This document shows positions 52,596 to 61,054 of a stretch of 64,000 nucleotides of DNA, one piece after another. A program made the translations under genes and the position numbers. Every line of letters begins with the position of its first letter. Position 1 is the first letter of the stretch. The notes under the pieces were generated by a model. It saw only the letters and a list, made by a program, of their open reading frames with translations. It had not been told where the DNA came from and did no database searches. Origin of the DNA: an uncultured Bacilli bacterium (lineage in GTDB: Bacteria; Bacillota_I; Bacilli_A; RF39; UBA660); the NCBI GenBank assembly GCA_947628235.1, contig CANQZC010000008.1, forward strand, positions 1 through 64,000, read 5' to 3'.

Positions 52596-52604
52596 TGTTA
52601 TAAT
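52596..52604 (+). promoter_or_regulatory. Extended -10 promoter of the flavodoxin operon
   Basis: TG-T-TATAAT, 24 bases upstream of the flavodoxin start and 14 bases after the preceding stop. Confidence 0.7.
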
Positions 52605-52628
52605 AAAGAGGAAAGGATGGAGAGTTCC

Positions 52629-53108
52629 ATGAAAACTTTAGTGGTATTTTATTCTTATGGAAATAATACTAGGACATTAGCGCGTACTTTAAAAGAAAGT
52701 ATCAATGCAGATTTAGTAGATTTACAACCAGTTATGTTGTATACGACAAACTATCAAGAATTAGTAGCGAGCGAAGAGAAAAAGAAAAATCAAAAAGAGA
52801 TTGTTCCTATCAAGGAAGTCAATATTCTTTTTAGTAAATATGATCGTATTATTTTAGGAACTCCTGTATGGTGGTATCAAATTACTCCAGTTATGAGAAG
52901 TTTTTTAACGAAATATCAAGAGCAGTTAAAAGCGAAAGAAGTATATGCCTTTATTACGAACGGAGGATGGATTGGACATGCCAAAGAAGAGATGGAAAGT
53001 TATGTTCCATTAAAGAAATGTCTCAGTCTAGAATTTGATGGAAATGCGATGAGAAAGCAATCCAAAGAAGAATTTGATAATTTTGTAAGAGAAATGGAGT
53101 CGTTATGA
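52629..53108 (+). CDS. Flavodoxin-family protein
   Basis: A ~159-residue FMN-binding electron carrier or quinone reductase-like protein. The phosphate loop is seen in VVFYSYGNNTRTLA (S-x-(G/N)-N-T-x-x-x-A). The isoalloxazine loops correspond to LGTPVWWYQITP and FITNGGWIG. ATG 52629 with GGAGAG is preferred; the frame opens at 52593, within the promoter. It overlaps the next gene by ATGA and begins a three-gene redox operon. Confidence 0.9.
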   Translation: MKTLVVFYSYGNNTRTLARTLKESINADLVDLQPVMLYTTNYQELVASEEKKKNQKEIVPIKEVNILFSKYDRIILGTPVWWYQITPVMRSFLTKYQEQLKAKEVYAFITNGGWIGHAKEEMESYVPLKKCLSLEFDGNAMRKQSKEEFDNFVREMESL

Positions 53109-53767
53109 AAAGAAGATGTCTTTATGTTTTATTACCTATTCTTGTCCTTAGTTTATGTGCTTGTGGAAAGAAGGAACTTCCAAAGCCAGAATTAGCGGGA
53201 GGAATTCGAGGAGAACAATTTGGAATCGATAAAAATATTGATGAATCTACGATTGATAATTATTTAGGAAGAGAAGATAGTGTCTATCGGGATATGAGAA
53301 TGTTAGAAGATCCTGGAAACTATGAAGCAATCGGAGGAGATTCTTATCTTTCTGGATTTGTCAAAGGATTTGAAGTTGTTCCTTATCCTTATTTAGTTAA
53401 TGTGATAGGACTTCCTTCGGAAGTAGGGGAAACTTATACAGGTCCTACTCTTTATACTGAAGAAAATGGTCATTATCATGCGAATTATGAAGAATCTTTA
53501 GCGATTTTAGAGTACTACTTCCCAAAAGATAAAGTAATCTTCTTAATGTGTGGTGGTGGCGGATATGCCGGCATGACAAAACAGTTATTAGTTTCTTTAG
53601 GATGGGACAAAGATAAAATCTATAATGTTGGTGGATACTGGTACTATGAAGGAAAGAATAAAGTAGAAGTAAAACGGACGAAGGAAGATGGTACGACAAC
53701 TTATGATTTCTGGAAAGTAACTTATCATGATATTGATTTTTCCACGCTAACTGAGGTAAAAGAATGA
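53105..53767 (+). CDS. Rhodanese-like lipoprotein
   Basis: A 220-residue lipoprotein with a lipobox ending at LCAC (mature Cys near residue 20). The C-terminal half is a rhodanese-type domain: LAILEYYFPKDKVIFLMC followed by the active-site loop CGGGGYAGMTK and the helix LLVSLGW, then VGGYWYY. Rhodaneses carry a persulfide on the loop cysteine. Here that would be outside the membrane. It is coupled by ATGA to both its neighbours, flavodoxin and a thioredoxin-like protein, so the three proteins probably share a pathway of sulfur or thiol chemistry. Confidence 0.83.
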   Translation: MKRRCLYVLLPILVLSLCACGKKELPKPELAGGIRGEQFGIDKNIDESTIDNYLGREDSVYRDMRMLEDPGNYEAIGGDSYLSGFVKGFEVVPYPYLVNVIGLPSEVGETYTGPTLYTEENGHYHANYEESLAILEYYFPKDKVIFLMCGGGGYAGMTKQLLVSLGWDKDKIYNVGGYWYYEGKNKVEVKRTKEDGTTTYDFWKVTYHDIDFSTLTEVKE

Positions 53768-54252
53768 AAACAAAGGCATTTCTGATTGGGGGAATTCTTC
53801 TTTTCTTCCTTCTTGTAATAGGGAGTTATTTTCTTTTGACAGGGAAGAAGGCAGAAGAAAAAGAAAAATTTCCCTTGGATGATTCTTACTATCAAGATGG
53901 AAAATATATTGAGGCTACTTCTACCCGAGTTCAAAAACTATTAGAGGAAAAATCTTCTTTTCTCCTTTTTACTTATAATAGCTTTTGTTCTTTTGAAATT
54001 CCTGTCGATGATATTTTTCAGGAAGTGATGGATAAGTATCATATTGATGTTTTAAAGATTCCGTTTGAAGATTTTAAGGATACGAAACTATATGATACCG
54101 TGAAATTAGGACCTTCTTTTCTTATTATCAAAGAGGGGACTCTAGTAGATTATTTAGATGCGGAAGCAGATGAAGATATTTCTCTTTATCAAAATTCTAA
54201 AAAATTTGAAAAGTGGTTAGGGCAATATATCTTCTTTTCAAAAAATAATTAA
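53764..54252 (+). CDS. Membrane-anchored thioredoxin-like protein
   Basis: A 162-residue protein with an N-terminal helix (~6-27) and an extracellular thioredoxin-like domain: SSFLLFTYNSFCSFE at the usual active-site position, then IDVLKIPFEDF and LGPSFLIIKEGTLVDYL (cis-Pro region). Only one cysteine remains of CxxC, so it is not a classic dithiol oxidoreductase. It could bind a partner through that cysteine or act in persulfide or disulfide transfer with the rhodanese lipoprotein. Terminator overlaps the stop. Confidence 0.72.
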   Translation: MKTKAFLIGGILLFFLLVIGSYFLLTGKKAEEKEKFPLDDSYYQDGKYIEATSTRVQKLLEEKSSFLLFTYNSFCSFEIPVDDIFQEVMDKYHIDVLKIPFEDFKDTKLYDTVKLGPSFLIIKEGTLVDYLDAEADEDISLYQNSKKFEKWLGQYIFFSKNN

Positions 54253-54277
54253 CAATTCTATGTAGAATTGTTTTTTT
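54251..54277 (+). terminator. Terminator overlapping the stop of the thioredoxin-like gene
   Basis: AACAATTCTA (54251-54260) pairs with TAGAATTGTT (54263-54272), then T. Stop TAA is 54250-54252. Confidence 0.85.
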
Positions 54278-54278
54278 A

Positions 54279-54287
54279 TGATATAAT
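54279..54287 (+). promoter_or_regulatory. Extended -10 promoter of the ABC exporter operon
   Basis: TATG-A-TATAAT starts directly at the end of the terminator T-run, 27 bases before the start codon. Confidence 0.7.
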
Positions 54288-54314
54288 TTAATAGGCATAA
54301 GAAAGGATGAGACA

Positions 54315-56048
54315 ATGATAAAGAAACTTGCTAGTTGTATTGGCGAATATAAAAAAGATACCATATTAACACCTATCTTTGTAGGAATAGAATGTGCGAT
54401 GGATGTCATTATTCCTTTTTTGATGGCTTTTTTGATTGATGAAGGAATTAATAAAGGAGATATTTCTCATATTGTATGGATAGGAATTCTTCTCGTCCTT
54501 TGTTCCTTTATTGCCATTTATACGGGAGTAAAGTCAGGAAATTATGCCGCTAGAGCTGCGGCCGGATTTGCGAAAAATGTAAGAAAGAAAATTTATTATA
54601 ATGTTCAAGATTTTTCCTTTTCGAATATTGATAAGTTTTCTACTTCTAGTATCGTTACTAGACATACTACAGATATCAATAATATCCAGATGGCCTTCCA
54701 GATGATTATTCGAATGGCTGTCAGAGCGCCTCTTATGATTATCTTTTCTTTAATTATGACTTTTATTATTAATGTGAAATTAGCGATGATCTTCCTAGTA
54801 GCGATTCCACTTTTAGGATTTGGTCTTTATTTTATTGCTACAAAAGCCCATCCTATCTTTGAAAAAGCAATTACTTTATATGATAAATTAAATAATACTG
54901 TGGAAGAAAATGTAAGAGGAATTCGAGTTGTAAAATCTTTTGTGACAGAAGAAAAAGAAATAGATAAATTTAATAAGACAAGTGAAGAAATCTACTGTGA
55001 ATTTTCTCGGGCAGAAAAAATTGTAGCGTTAAATAACCCTTTAATGCAGATTACTGTAGCGACCATTATCTTACTTCTTTCTTGGTTTGGTGGAAAAGAG
55101 ATTGTGGTAGGAAATCTTACAACAGGAGAGTTTACGAGTATGATTTCTTATACGATGCAGATATTAATGTCTCTCATGATGCTTTCAATGATTTTAGTAA
55201 CGATTATGATTTCTCGAGCATCTGGAGAGAGAATTGTTGAAATTTTAGAAGAAAAAAGTACTATTACGAGTAAGGAAAATGCCCTTACTGAAGTGAAAGA
55301 TGGATCCATTTCTTTCCGCGATGTTAGTTTTAGTTATGTAGGAGATAAAAACAAATTATGTCTAAAAAATATCAATTTAGAGATTGCTTCTGGACAAACG
55401 ATTGGAATTCTTGGAGGAACTGGATCTTCTAAATCTACTTTAGTACAATTAATTCCTCGTCTTTATGATGTTACTTCTGGGGCGGTTCTTGTTGGAGGAG
55501 TAGATGTGAGGGACTATGATATTACTTCTTTACGAAATCAAGTAGCCATGGTTCTTCAAAAGAATGAACTATTCTCTGGAACCATCAAAGAAAACCTTCG
55601 TTGGGGAAAAGAAGATGCGACAGACGAAGAGATAGAAAAAGCTGCTTCTTTAGCGCAGGCAGATGAGTTTATTAAAACCTTTGAAAAAGGATATGATACC
55701 CATATTGAACAGGGAGGAACTAATATTTCTGGAGGACAAAAACAACGCCTTTGTATTGCGCGAGCCCTTTTAAAACATCCTAAAATATTAATTTTAGATG
55801 ACTCTACTAGCGCTGTAGATACGAAAACAGATAGTTTAATTCGTCAATCTTTTAAAGAATATATTCCAGAAGTAACCAAAATTATTATTGCCCAAAGAAT
55901 CGCTTCGGTAGAAGATGCCGATAAGATTTTGGTATTAGATAATGGCGAGATTAGTGCTTTTGGAACTCATGAAGAATTATTAAGAGAAAGTTCTATTTAT
56001 CGAGAAGTATATGAATCTCAGAAAAAGGGAGGCGAAGAAGATGAATAA
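54315..56048 (+). CDS. Heterodimeric ABC exporter subunit with degenerate ATP site
   Basis: A 577-residue half-transporter: six membrane helices (~1-310), then the ATPase. The Walker A is GGTGSSKST, with Ser for the usual Gly, a variant known in this family. The Walker B is ILDDSTSAVD, where the catalytic Glu is Asp. The signature ISGGQKQRL is normal. A degenerate Walker B partner for a normal one is the hallmark of asymmetric heterodimers such as BmrCD and TM287/288. Its partner overlaps its 3' end by 8 bases. Such exporters carry drugs, peptides or lipids; the cargo is not known. Confidence 0.92.
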   Translation: MIKKLASCIGEYKKDTILTPIFVGIECAMDVIIPFLMAFLIDEGINKGDISHIVWIGILLVLCSFIAIYTGVKSGNYAARAAAGFAKNVRKKIYYNVQDFSFSNIDKFSTSSIVTRHTTDINNIQMAFQMIIRMAVRAPLMIIFSLIMTFIINVKLAMIFLVAIPLLGFGLYFIATKAHPIFEKAITLYDKLNNTVEENVRGIRVVKSFVTEEKEIDKFNKTSEEIYCEFSRAEKIVALNNPLMQITVATIILLLSWFGGKEIVVGNLTTGEFTSMISYTMQILMSLMMLSMILVTIMISRASGERIVEILEEKSTITSKENALTEVKDGSISFRDVSFSYVGDKNKLCLKNINLEIASGQTIGILGGTGSSKSTLVQLIPRLYDVTSGAVLVGGVDVRDYDITSLRNQVAMVLQKNELFSGTIKENLRWGKEDATDEEIEKAASLAQADEFIKTFEKGYDTHIEQGGTNISGGQKQRLCIARALLKHPKILILDDSTSAVDTKTDSLIRQSFKEYIPEVTKIIIAQRIASVEDADKILVLDNGEISAFGTHEELLRESSIYREVYESQKKGGEEDE

Positions 56049-57912
56049 GAAACGCTCTAGAATTGATTTTAAAGTATTAGGTAGAGTATTAAAATATATC
56101 TTAAAGAATCATAAATTCCGTCTTCTTTTTGTTATCTTCTGTCTTCTTCTCAGTACGATTTCTTCTGTTGGGGCGAATCTTTATTTACAGACTTTAATTG
56201 ATAAATATATTATTCCTTTAGTGGGTAGTAGTCATCCTGCTTATGGCGCTCTTTTAAAGGCAATTGGCTTTATGGCAGGAATTTATCTAGTAGGAGTTAT
56301 TGCTAACTTCTTGTCTAGTCGAATTATGGTAAAGGTGACGGAAGGAACCCTAAAAGATATTCGTGATGAAATGTTTGTAAAAATGCAACGATTCCCACTT
56401 CGTTACTTTGATACCCATTCTCATGGAGATATTATGAGTCGTTATACGAATGATACGGATACTTTAAGTCAAATGATTTCTCAGAGTATCCCTCAAATGT
56501 TTTCGGTCGTTACAACGATTGTTGTTATCTTTGTTGCCATGGTTATTACCAACATCTACTTAACCCTTGTAGTTCTCTTATTTTTAGGAATTATTTTAGC
56601 CGTTTCTAGATTTATGACATCACGAAGTGGAAATTATTTCTTAAAGCAACAAGAAGCGGTAGGAAATCTAAATGGTTATATTGAAGAGATGATTAATGGT
56701 CAAAAAGTAGTCAAAGTATTCTGTTATGAAGAAAGAGCCAAAAAAAGGTTTGATGAATTGAATGAGGAATTAGCGCTTAATGTCTATAATGCTAATAAAT
56801 TTGTGAATTCAATAGGACCCGTTAATGGGAATTTAGGAAATACATTATATGCTGTTTTAGCTGTTGTTGGAGGAATTCTAGCGGTTAAAGGAATCGGACA
56901 TGTTACGGTAGGGATGATTATTGCGTTTCTTCAATTGAGTAAAACTTTTATTCGTCCTATCAATGAAATTTCCAGACATTTGAATTCTTTAGTCATGGCG
57001 ATAGCTGGTGCGAAGCGAATCTTCACTTTTATGGATGAAGAATTTGAAAAGGATGAAGGATATGTCACTTTGGTTTCTGTCAAAGAAGAAGATGGAAAAT
57101 TGGTGGAGACAAAGGAAAGGACTGGACTTTGGGCTTGGAAACATCCTCATCATGATGGGACTCTAGAATATGTATCTTTAAAAGGACATATTGAATTTCA
57201 TGATGTCGATTTCGCTTATGAAGAAGGAAAGACCATACTTCACGATGTTACGATAGATGCTCTTCCGGGAGAAAAAATTGCTTTTGTAGGCGCTACGGGA
57301 GCAGGAAAGACAACCATTACCAATTTAATTAATCGTTTCTATGATTTAGAAGATGGAAAGATTCGTTATGATGGAATCAATATTAACAAAATTAAGAAAG
57401 ATGATTTACGACTTTCTTTAGGAATGGTTCTTCAAGATATCAATCTTTTTACAGGAACGATTCGTGAGAATATTCAATATGGAAGGGAAGATGCTACTGA
57501 GGAAGAAGTGATTGAGGCTGCCAAATTAGCTAATGCACACAATTTCATCATGAGACTTCCGAATGGATATGATACGATGTTATCTTCGGATGGTGCGAAC
57601 TTATCGCAAGGTCAAAGACAATTACTAGCTATCGCGCGCTGTGCTTTAGTAGACCCACCCGTTATGATTTTAGATGAAGCTACTTCTAGTATCGATACAA
57701 GAACAGAAAAAATTGTCCAAGATGGAATGGATAAATTGATGCAAGGAAGAACGGTATTTGTCATCGCACATCGGCTCTCTACTGTCAAGAATGCTGATGA
57801 AATCGTGGTATTAGATCATGGACATATTATGGAACAAGGAACCCACTCTCAGTTAATCGCGCAAAAAGGACAGTATTATCGTCTTTACACAGGAGTATTT
57901 GAATTAGAATAG
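56041..57912 (+). CDS. Heterodimeric ABC exporter subunit with consensus ATP site
   Basis: A 623-residue half-transporter. Six helices occupy ~1-330; an inserted ~45-residue charged loop (about residues 345-390) precedes the ATPase. Walker A is GATGAGKTT, the signature is LSQGQRQLLAIA, and Walker B is MILDEATSSID with catalytic Glu. It therefore complements the degenerate first subunit. ATG 56041 has GGGAGGCG, while the earlier in-frame ATG 56011 lies inside the previous gene. Followed by terminator. Confidence 0.93.
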   Translation: MNKKRSRIDFKVLGRVLKYILKNHKFRLLFVIFCLLLSTISSVGANLYLQTLIDKYIIPLVGSSHPAYGALLKAIGFMAGIYLVGVIANFLSSRIMVKVTEGTLKDIRDEMFVKMQRFPLRYFDTHSHGDIMSRYTNDTDTLSQMISQSIPQMFSVVTTIVVIFVAMVITNIYLTLVVLLFLGIILAVSRFMTSRSGNYFLKQQEAVGNLNGYIEEMINGQKVVKVFCYEERAKKRFDELNEELALNVYNANKFVNSIGPVNGNLGNTLYAVLAVVGGILAVKGIGHVTVGMIIAFLQLSKTFIRPINEISRHLNSLVMAIAGAKRIFTFMDEEFEKDEGYVTLVSVKEEDGKLVETKERTGLWAWKHPHHDGTLEYVSLKGHIEFHDVDFAYEEGKTILHDVTIDALPGEKIAFVGATGAGKTTITNLINRFYDLEDGKIRYDGININKIKKDDLRLSLGMVLQDINLFTGTIRENIQYGREDATEEEVIEAAKLANAHNFIMRLPNGYDTMLSSDGANLSQGQRQLLAIARCALVDPPVMILDEATSSIDTRTEKIVQDGMDKLMQGRTVFVIAHRLSTVKNADEIVVLDHGHIMEQGTHSQLIAQKGQYYRLYTGVFELE

Positions 57913-57934
57913 AGAAACAAGTCGTTTCTCTTTT
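57911..57934 (+). terminator. Terminator of the ABC exporter operon
   Basis: AGAGAAAC (57911-57918) pairs with GTTTCTCT (57924-57931), then T-run. The TAG stop (57910-57912) overlaps the stem. Confidence 0.8.
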
Positions 57935-57936
57935 CT

Positions 57937-57947
57937 TATGATATAAT
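57937..57947 (+). promoter_or_regulatory. Extended -10 promoter of the SanA/YdcF-like operon
   Basis: TATG-A-TATAAT begins two bases after the terminator T-rich run. Confidence 0.7.
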
Positions 57948-57969
57948 GAATATGAAAGGAAGAGGAAAG

Positions 57970-58689
57970 ATGGAAGAAAAAGAAGAAAGAAAAACAAAAA
58001 AGAAATGGTGGAAGAAAGTAATTTTCATTCTCTTTCTTCTTTTCTTAGTAGGAATCTTTTATGTTTTTGGAATTAATAGTTATGTTAAAAATTCTGTTAA
58101 AGGAAAGATTTTAGAAGAAAACTCCATAGATACGATTCCCCAAGTAGATTGTATTTTAGTGTTAGGAGCAGGAGTATGGGAAAGCGGCCCTAGTCCAATG
58201 CTAAGAGACCGGTTAGAAAAAGGAATTGAACTATATCAACAAGGAGTAGCGCCTAAACTTTTGATGAGTGGAGATCATGGAAGAAAAGATTATGATGAAG
58301 TGAATGCCATGAAAGAATATGCGATAGAACAAGGAGTTCCTTCTCAAGATATCTTTATGGATCATGCTGGATTTTCTACTTATGAAAGCATTTATCGAGC
58401 AAAAGAAATCTTTCAAGTCAAAACGATGATTATTGTGACTCAGGAATATCATTTATATAGAGCCTTATATATTGCAAAGAAATTAGGAATAGAAGTTTAT
58501 GGTGTCCCTGCTCAAAAAATAGTTTATTCAGGACAGACTGCTAGAGAACTTCGTGAAATTCTTGCGCGGAATAAAGATTTTATAAACTGTATGATAAAAC
58601 CAAAACCTACTTATTTAGGAGAAAGTATTCCTGTTTCTGGAAATGGTGATCAAACCAATGATAAAGTAGAAGGGGATGCTGGTCTATGA
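57970..58689 (+). CDS. SanA/YdcF-family (DUF218) envelope protein
   Basis: A ~239-residue protein with a basic N-terminus, one membrane helix (about residues 15-36) and an extracellular DUF218 domain: DCILVLGAGVWESGPSPMLRDRLEKGIELY, KLLMSGDHGR, STYESIYRAKEIF and IIVTQEYHLYRALYIAKKLG are all diagnostic. SanA affects vancomycin sensitivity and envelope barrier in enterobacteria; YdcF binds SAM in vitro. ATG 57970 follows AAGGAAGAGG; the earlier in-frame ATG 57946 overlaps the -10. It overlaps the next gene by ATGA. Confidence 0.88.
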   Translation: MEEKEERKTKKKWWKKVIFILFLLFLVGIFYVFGINSYVKNSVKGKILEENSIDTIPQVDCILVLGAGVWESGPSPMLRDRLEKGIELYQQGVAPKLLMSGDHGRKDYDEVNAMKEYAIEQGVPSQDIFMDHAGFSTYESIYRAKEIFQVKTMIIVTQEYHLYRALYIAKKLGIEVYGVPAQKIVYSGQTARELREILARNKDFINCMIKPKPTYLGESIPVSGNGDQTNDKVEGDAGL

Positions 58690-59711
58690 AAATAGAAGAA
58701 CTCTTTAAACGATGTCATATCGATTTTCCAAAATTAAGAGAATATGGATTTCTTTTCAAAAATAAACGGTATTATTTCTCTAAAAAAATTATGGATGACA
58801 CCTTAGAAATTCAAATTACGATTTCTAAAGAAGAAACTTTTGAAGTAAAAGTTTTTGACCTTTCTTTTGGAGAAGAATATACGAATTATAAAAGAGAAGG
58901 TGAACTAGGGGAGTTTGCTAGTAAAGTAAAAGAAGAAGTACTTAGTCTTTTTATAGATATCCAAAAGAAATGTACAACTCCCTGTTATTTTCAAAAAGAT
59001 CAAGCCAATCGAATTGCTGCTTTGGTAGAGAAAAAATATCAAGATACTCCTCAATTTCTATGGGAGGAAGAGCCTCACGGTGTTTTTAAAAATGAACAGA
59101 ATGGAAAATGGTATGGACTGATTATGGATATCAATCGAAAGAAACTAGATGGCATAGAGAAAGAAGTAGAGATCTTAAATGTCAAACTAAGTCCTAAAAA
59201 GATTCTTTCTTACCAAGAAAAGAAAGGATTCTATCCAGCTTATCATATGAATAAGAAAAACTGGATTACAATTCTTTTAGATGACACTTTATCTGATGAA
59301 GAAATCATGGAATGCTTAGAGGAGAGTCATCAATATACGGAAGAAAAAAAGGAATGGTTAATTCCTTCCAATCCTTACTATTATGATATTGAAAGCGCAT
59401 TTGCCAAAGAAGATACGATCCTTTGGAAACAACCTCTTAATATTCATCTAAATGATATTATCTACCTATATGTAGGACAACCATATTCTGCTATTCTCTA
59501 TCAATGCCAAGTGATTGAACTAAATATTCCATATTCTTATCAAACCAAAAAACTGTCTATGAAAACAGTGATGCGTATTCAATTATTAAGAACATATCCA
59601 AAGACTGCTTTTCCATTAGAAAAATTAAAGACTTATGGAGTAACAACAGTGCGTGGACCACGGTTTGTTCCTTCCAAATTATCGAAAGAACTAAAGAAAG
59701 AAGTGCATTAA
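58686..59711 (+). CDS. MmcQ/YjbR-family protein fused to a second small domain
   Basis: A 341-residue cytoplasmic protein. Residues ~1-215 resemble the MmcQ/YjbR fold (DUF419), in which VKLSPKKILSYQEKKGFYPAYHMNKKNWITILLDD is typical. Residues ~225-335 are another domain with WLIPSNPYYYDIESAFAKEDTILWKQ, IYLYVGQPYSAILYQCQV and a basic end, which resembles EVE/PUA-like modules that bind modified nucleic acid. Functions are unknown for either. The stop codon overlaps that of the convergent gene within the shared terminator. Confidence 0.75.
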   Translation: MKIEELFKRCHIDFPKLREYGFLFKNKRYYFSKKIMDDTLEIQITISKEETFEVKVFDLSFGEEYTNYKREGELGEFASKVKEEVLSLFIDIQKKCTTPCYFQKDQANRIAALVEKKYQDTPQFLWEEEPHGVFKNEQNGKWYGLIMDINRKKLDGIEKEVEILNVKLSPKKILSYQEKKGFYPAYHMNKKNWITILLDDTLSDEEIMECLEESHQYTEEKKEWLIPSNPYYYDIESAFAKEDTILWKQPLNIHLNDIIYLYVGQPYSAILYQCQVIELNIPYSYQTKKLSMKTVMRIQLLRTYPKTAFPLEKLKTYGVTTVRGPRFVPSKLSKELKKEVH

Positions 59712-59726
59712 ACACACTTCTTTTTT
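59697..59726. terminator. Bidirectional terminator with overlapping stop codons of two genes
   Basis: AAAGAAGTG (59697-59705) pairs with CACTTCTTT (59715-59723). In its loop, TTAA carries the plus-strand TAA (59709-59711) and the minus-strand TAA (59708-59710). Confidence 0.85.
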
Positions 59727-59899
59727 GTACTTCTTTTCACATCTAATCCATGAAGTTGAAGATAAATAATTACTTGTTGAATTTGTTGATTATCTAACTT
59801 GCAATTTTTTAAATCTTCTCTTGTAATTCCCTTTAAGGATTCTAAATTAGAAAACCCATTTTTTTCTAGAAGAAATTGAACATCTTTCGATAAAGTCAT
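59708..59899 (-). CDS. Small helix-hairpin-type protein, RpoA C-terminal-domain-like
   Basis: A 63-residue helical protein. FSNLESLKGITREDLKNCKLDNQQIQQVIIYLQLHGL has the helix-hairpin spacing of RNA polymerase alpha C-terminal domains and similar modules, but lacks the canonical DNA-contact residues. The frame is open to 59944; ATG 59899 with GGAG is better, and it lies one base after the stop of the CarD gene. Cotranscription with CarD hints at a role in transcription, which is inference only. Confidence 0.6.
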   Translation of the reverse strand: MTLSKDVQFLLEKNGFSNLESLKGITREDLKNCKLDNQQIQQVIIYLQLHGLDVKRSTKKKCV

Positions 59900-59900
59900 C

Positions 59901-60386
59901 TTATTCACTCTCCATTTGTTTTTGAATAAAACTCTTTGTTTCATCGAAAGGAATGTCTAGAGCAATCGCTAATTCCTGATAGAGAAAATCTTCTGCTTTT
60001 TCAAAGTATTTAAAATCCTTCTCACTACTTTTCTTTTTGGCTTTTTCTCTTGCTTCGTTTCTTAAATAAGTGGTTTTAATAAGTTTTACTAAATCTTCTT
60101 GATTTCCATAATAAAGAAGATCTTTATAAGTTGATTCCATCGTTCTTTCTTCTACTTTTAAAGGAGGAATCTTTTTCATTTTGTGAATGAGTTCCATCGC
60201 TTCTTCCTTTGTCATAAGGGATCTTAAAAAGCCAAATTCATTATCCGAAGGAACATCAATTACTAAAGATTCATCTTTAATAGGAATTAAAGTATAGTAG
60301 TCTTTATCTACCTTAGAAGAATGCTTTTTATCAACAATCTTACATACTTCATTTTTATACATAATATAGTTTTCTTTATCACCCAT
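59901..60386 (-). CDS. CarD/CdnL-family transcription regulator
   Basis: A 161-residue protein with an N-terminal RNA-polymerase interaction domain (YIMYKNEVCKIVDKK, YYTLIPIKDESLVIDVPSD) and a helical C-terminal domain (residues ~70-161) ending with DFKYFEKAEDFLYQELAIAL. CarD proteins bind the RNAP beta subunit and stabilise open complexes, and matter most at promoters with weak melting. Start supported by AAGGAG. Weak extended -10 elements in this genome could make such a factor important, but that is inference. Confidence 0.9.
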   Translation of the reverse strand: MGDKENYIMYKNEVCKIVDKKHSSKVDKDYYTLIPIKDESLVIDVPSDNEFGFLRSLMTKEEAMELIHKMKKIPPLKVEERTMESTYKDLLYYGNQEDLVKLIKTTYLRNEAREKAKKKSSEKDFKYFEKAEDFLYQELAIALDIPFDETKSFIQKQMESE

Positions 60387-60419
60387 ATTACCACTCCTTT
60401 TTTCTTGATTTCTACTTTT

Positions 60420-60428
60420 ATTTTAGCA
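60420..60428 (-). promoter_or_regulatory. Possible extended -10 of the CarD operon
   Basis: On the minus strand TG-C-TAAAAT, 34 bases before the start codon. Confidence 0.4.
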
Positions 60429-60509
60429 AAAAAAATTTTTTTTCGTAAGTTTTTTCTTTTCTAAAAAGGGAAGAAATCCTTCTAAAAAGTATGATAGCGA
60501 GGAAAAATG

Positions 60510-60518
60510 TGGCATAAT
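60510..60518 (+). promoter_or_regulatory. Possible extended -10 of the lipoprotein gene
   Basis: TG-G-CATAAT, 38 bases before the start codon. Confidence 0.4.
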
Positions 60519-60556
60519 AATTAATAAGATAGATATTGTAATAGGAGGAGTAAAGG

Positions 60557-61027
60557 ATGAAAAAATTTGGTATGCTATTGTTAAGCTTGTTAACGGTTTT
60601 CTTTTTAGCAGGATGTGGATCTACGCAAGAAAAAGAACAAAAATTAGTTTGTACGATGAACCAAAACGAAGATGGAATGAATGTAAAGCAAGTCATTTCT
60701 ATGAATTTTAAAAACGATAAGTTAAATCATATGACTATGGAAATTACTACTAGAATTACGGATTCAGATGTTCAGAAAAATTGGGAACAATTTAAAAAGA
60801 TTATGGACGAGGACAATCAAGAGTTTGATAAAGATGGAATTCGTTTCACTGTTTCTGTAAATGATCAAAATTATGAATATACGACTTCTTTGGATATTGA
60901 TGTTGAAAATACAACGGAAGAAGCTTTAAAGAAGCAGGGATTTGAAGGATTAAAAGATGATAGAAGTACTCTTGAAGAAAATAAAAAAGAAGCCGAACAA
61001 GATGGTGCTATCTGCGAAATAAAATAA
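60557..61027 (+). CDS. DUF1307/YehR-like lipoprotein
   Basis: A 156-residue lipoprotein. Lipobox LAGC (Cys near residue 20) follows a normal signal peptide. The mature part, with a start KLVCTMNQN, a beta-rich middle and the block VKQVISMNFKNDKLNHMTMEI, resembles DUF1307 (YehR) family proteins. Their function is unknown. Single gene, good AGGAGG site. Confidence 0.75.
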   Translation: MKKFGMLLLSLLTVFFLAGCGSTQEKEQKLVCTMNQNEDGMNVKQVISMNFKNDKLNHMTMEITTRITDSDVQKNWEQFKKIMDEDNQEFDKDGIRFTVSVNDQNYEYTTSLDIDVENTTEEALKKQGFEGLKDDRSTLEENKKEAEQDGAICEIK

Positions 61028-61054
61028 GTAAAATGAAAGTATTACTCTTTATGG

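Noticed and set aside
54315..56048. Inactive ABC transporter because of GSSKST and LDDS motifs
   Set aside because: Degenerate sites are normal in one subunit of heterodimeric exporters, and the partner gene has a consensus site.
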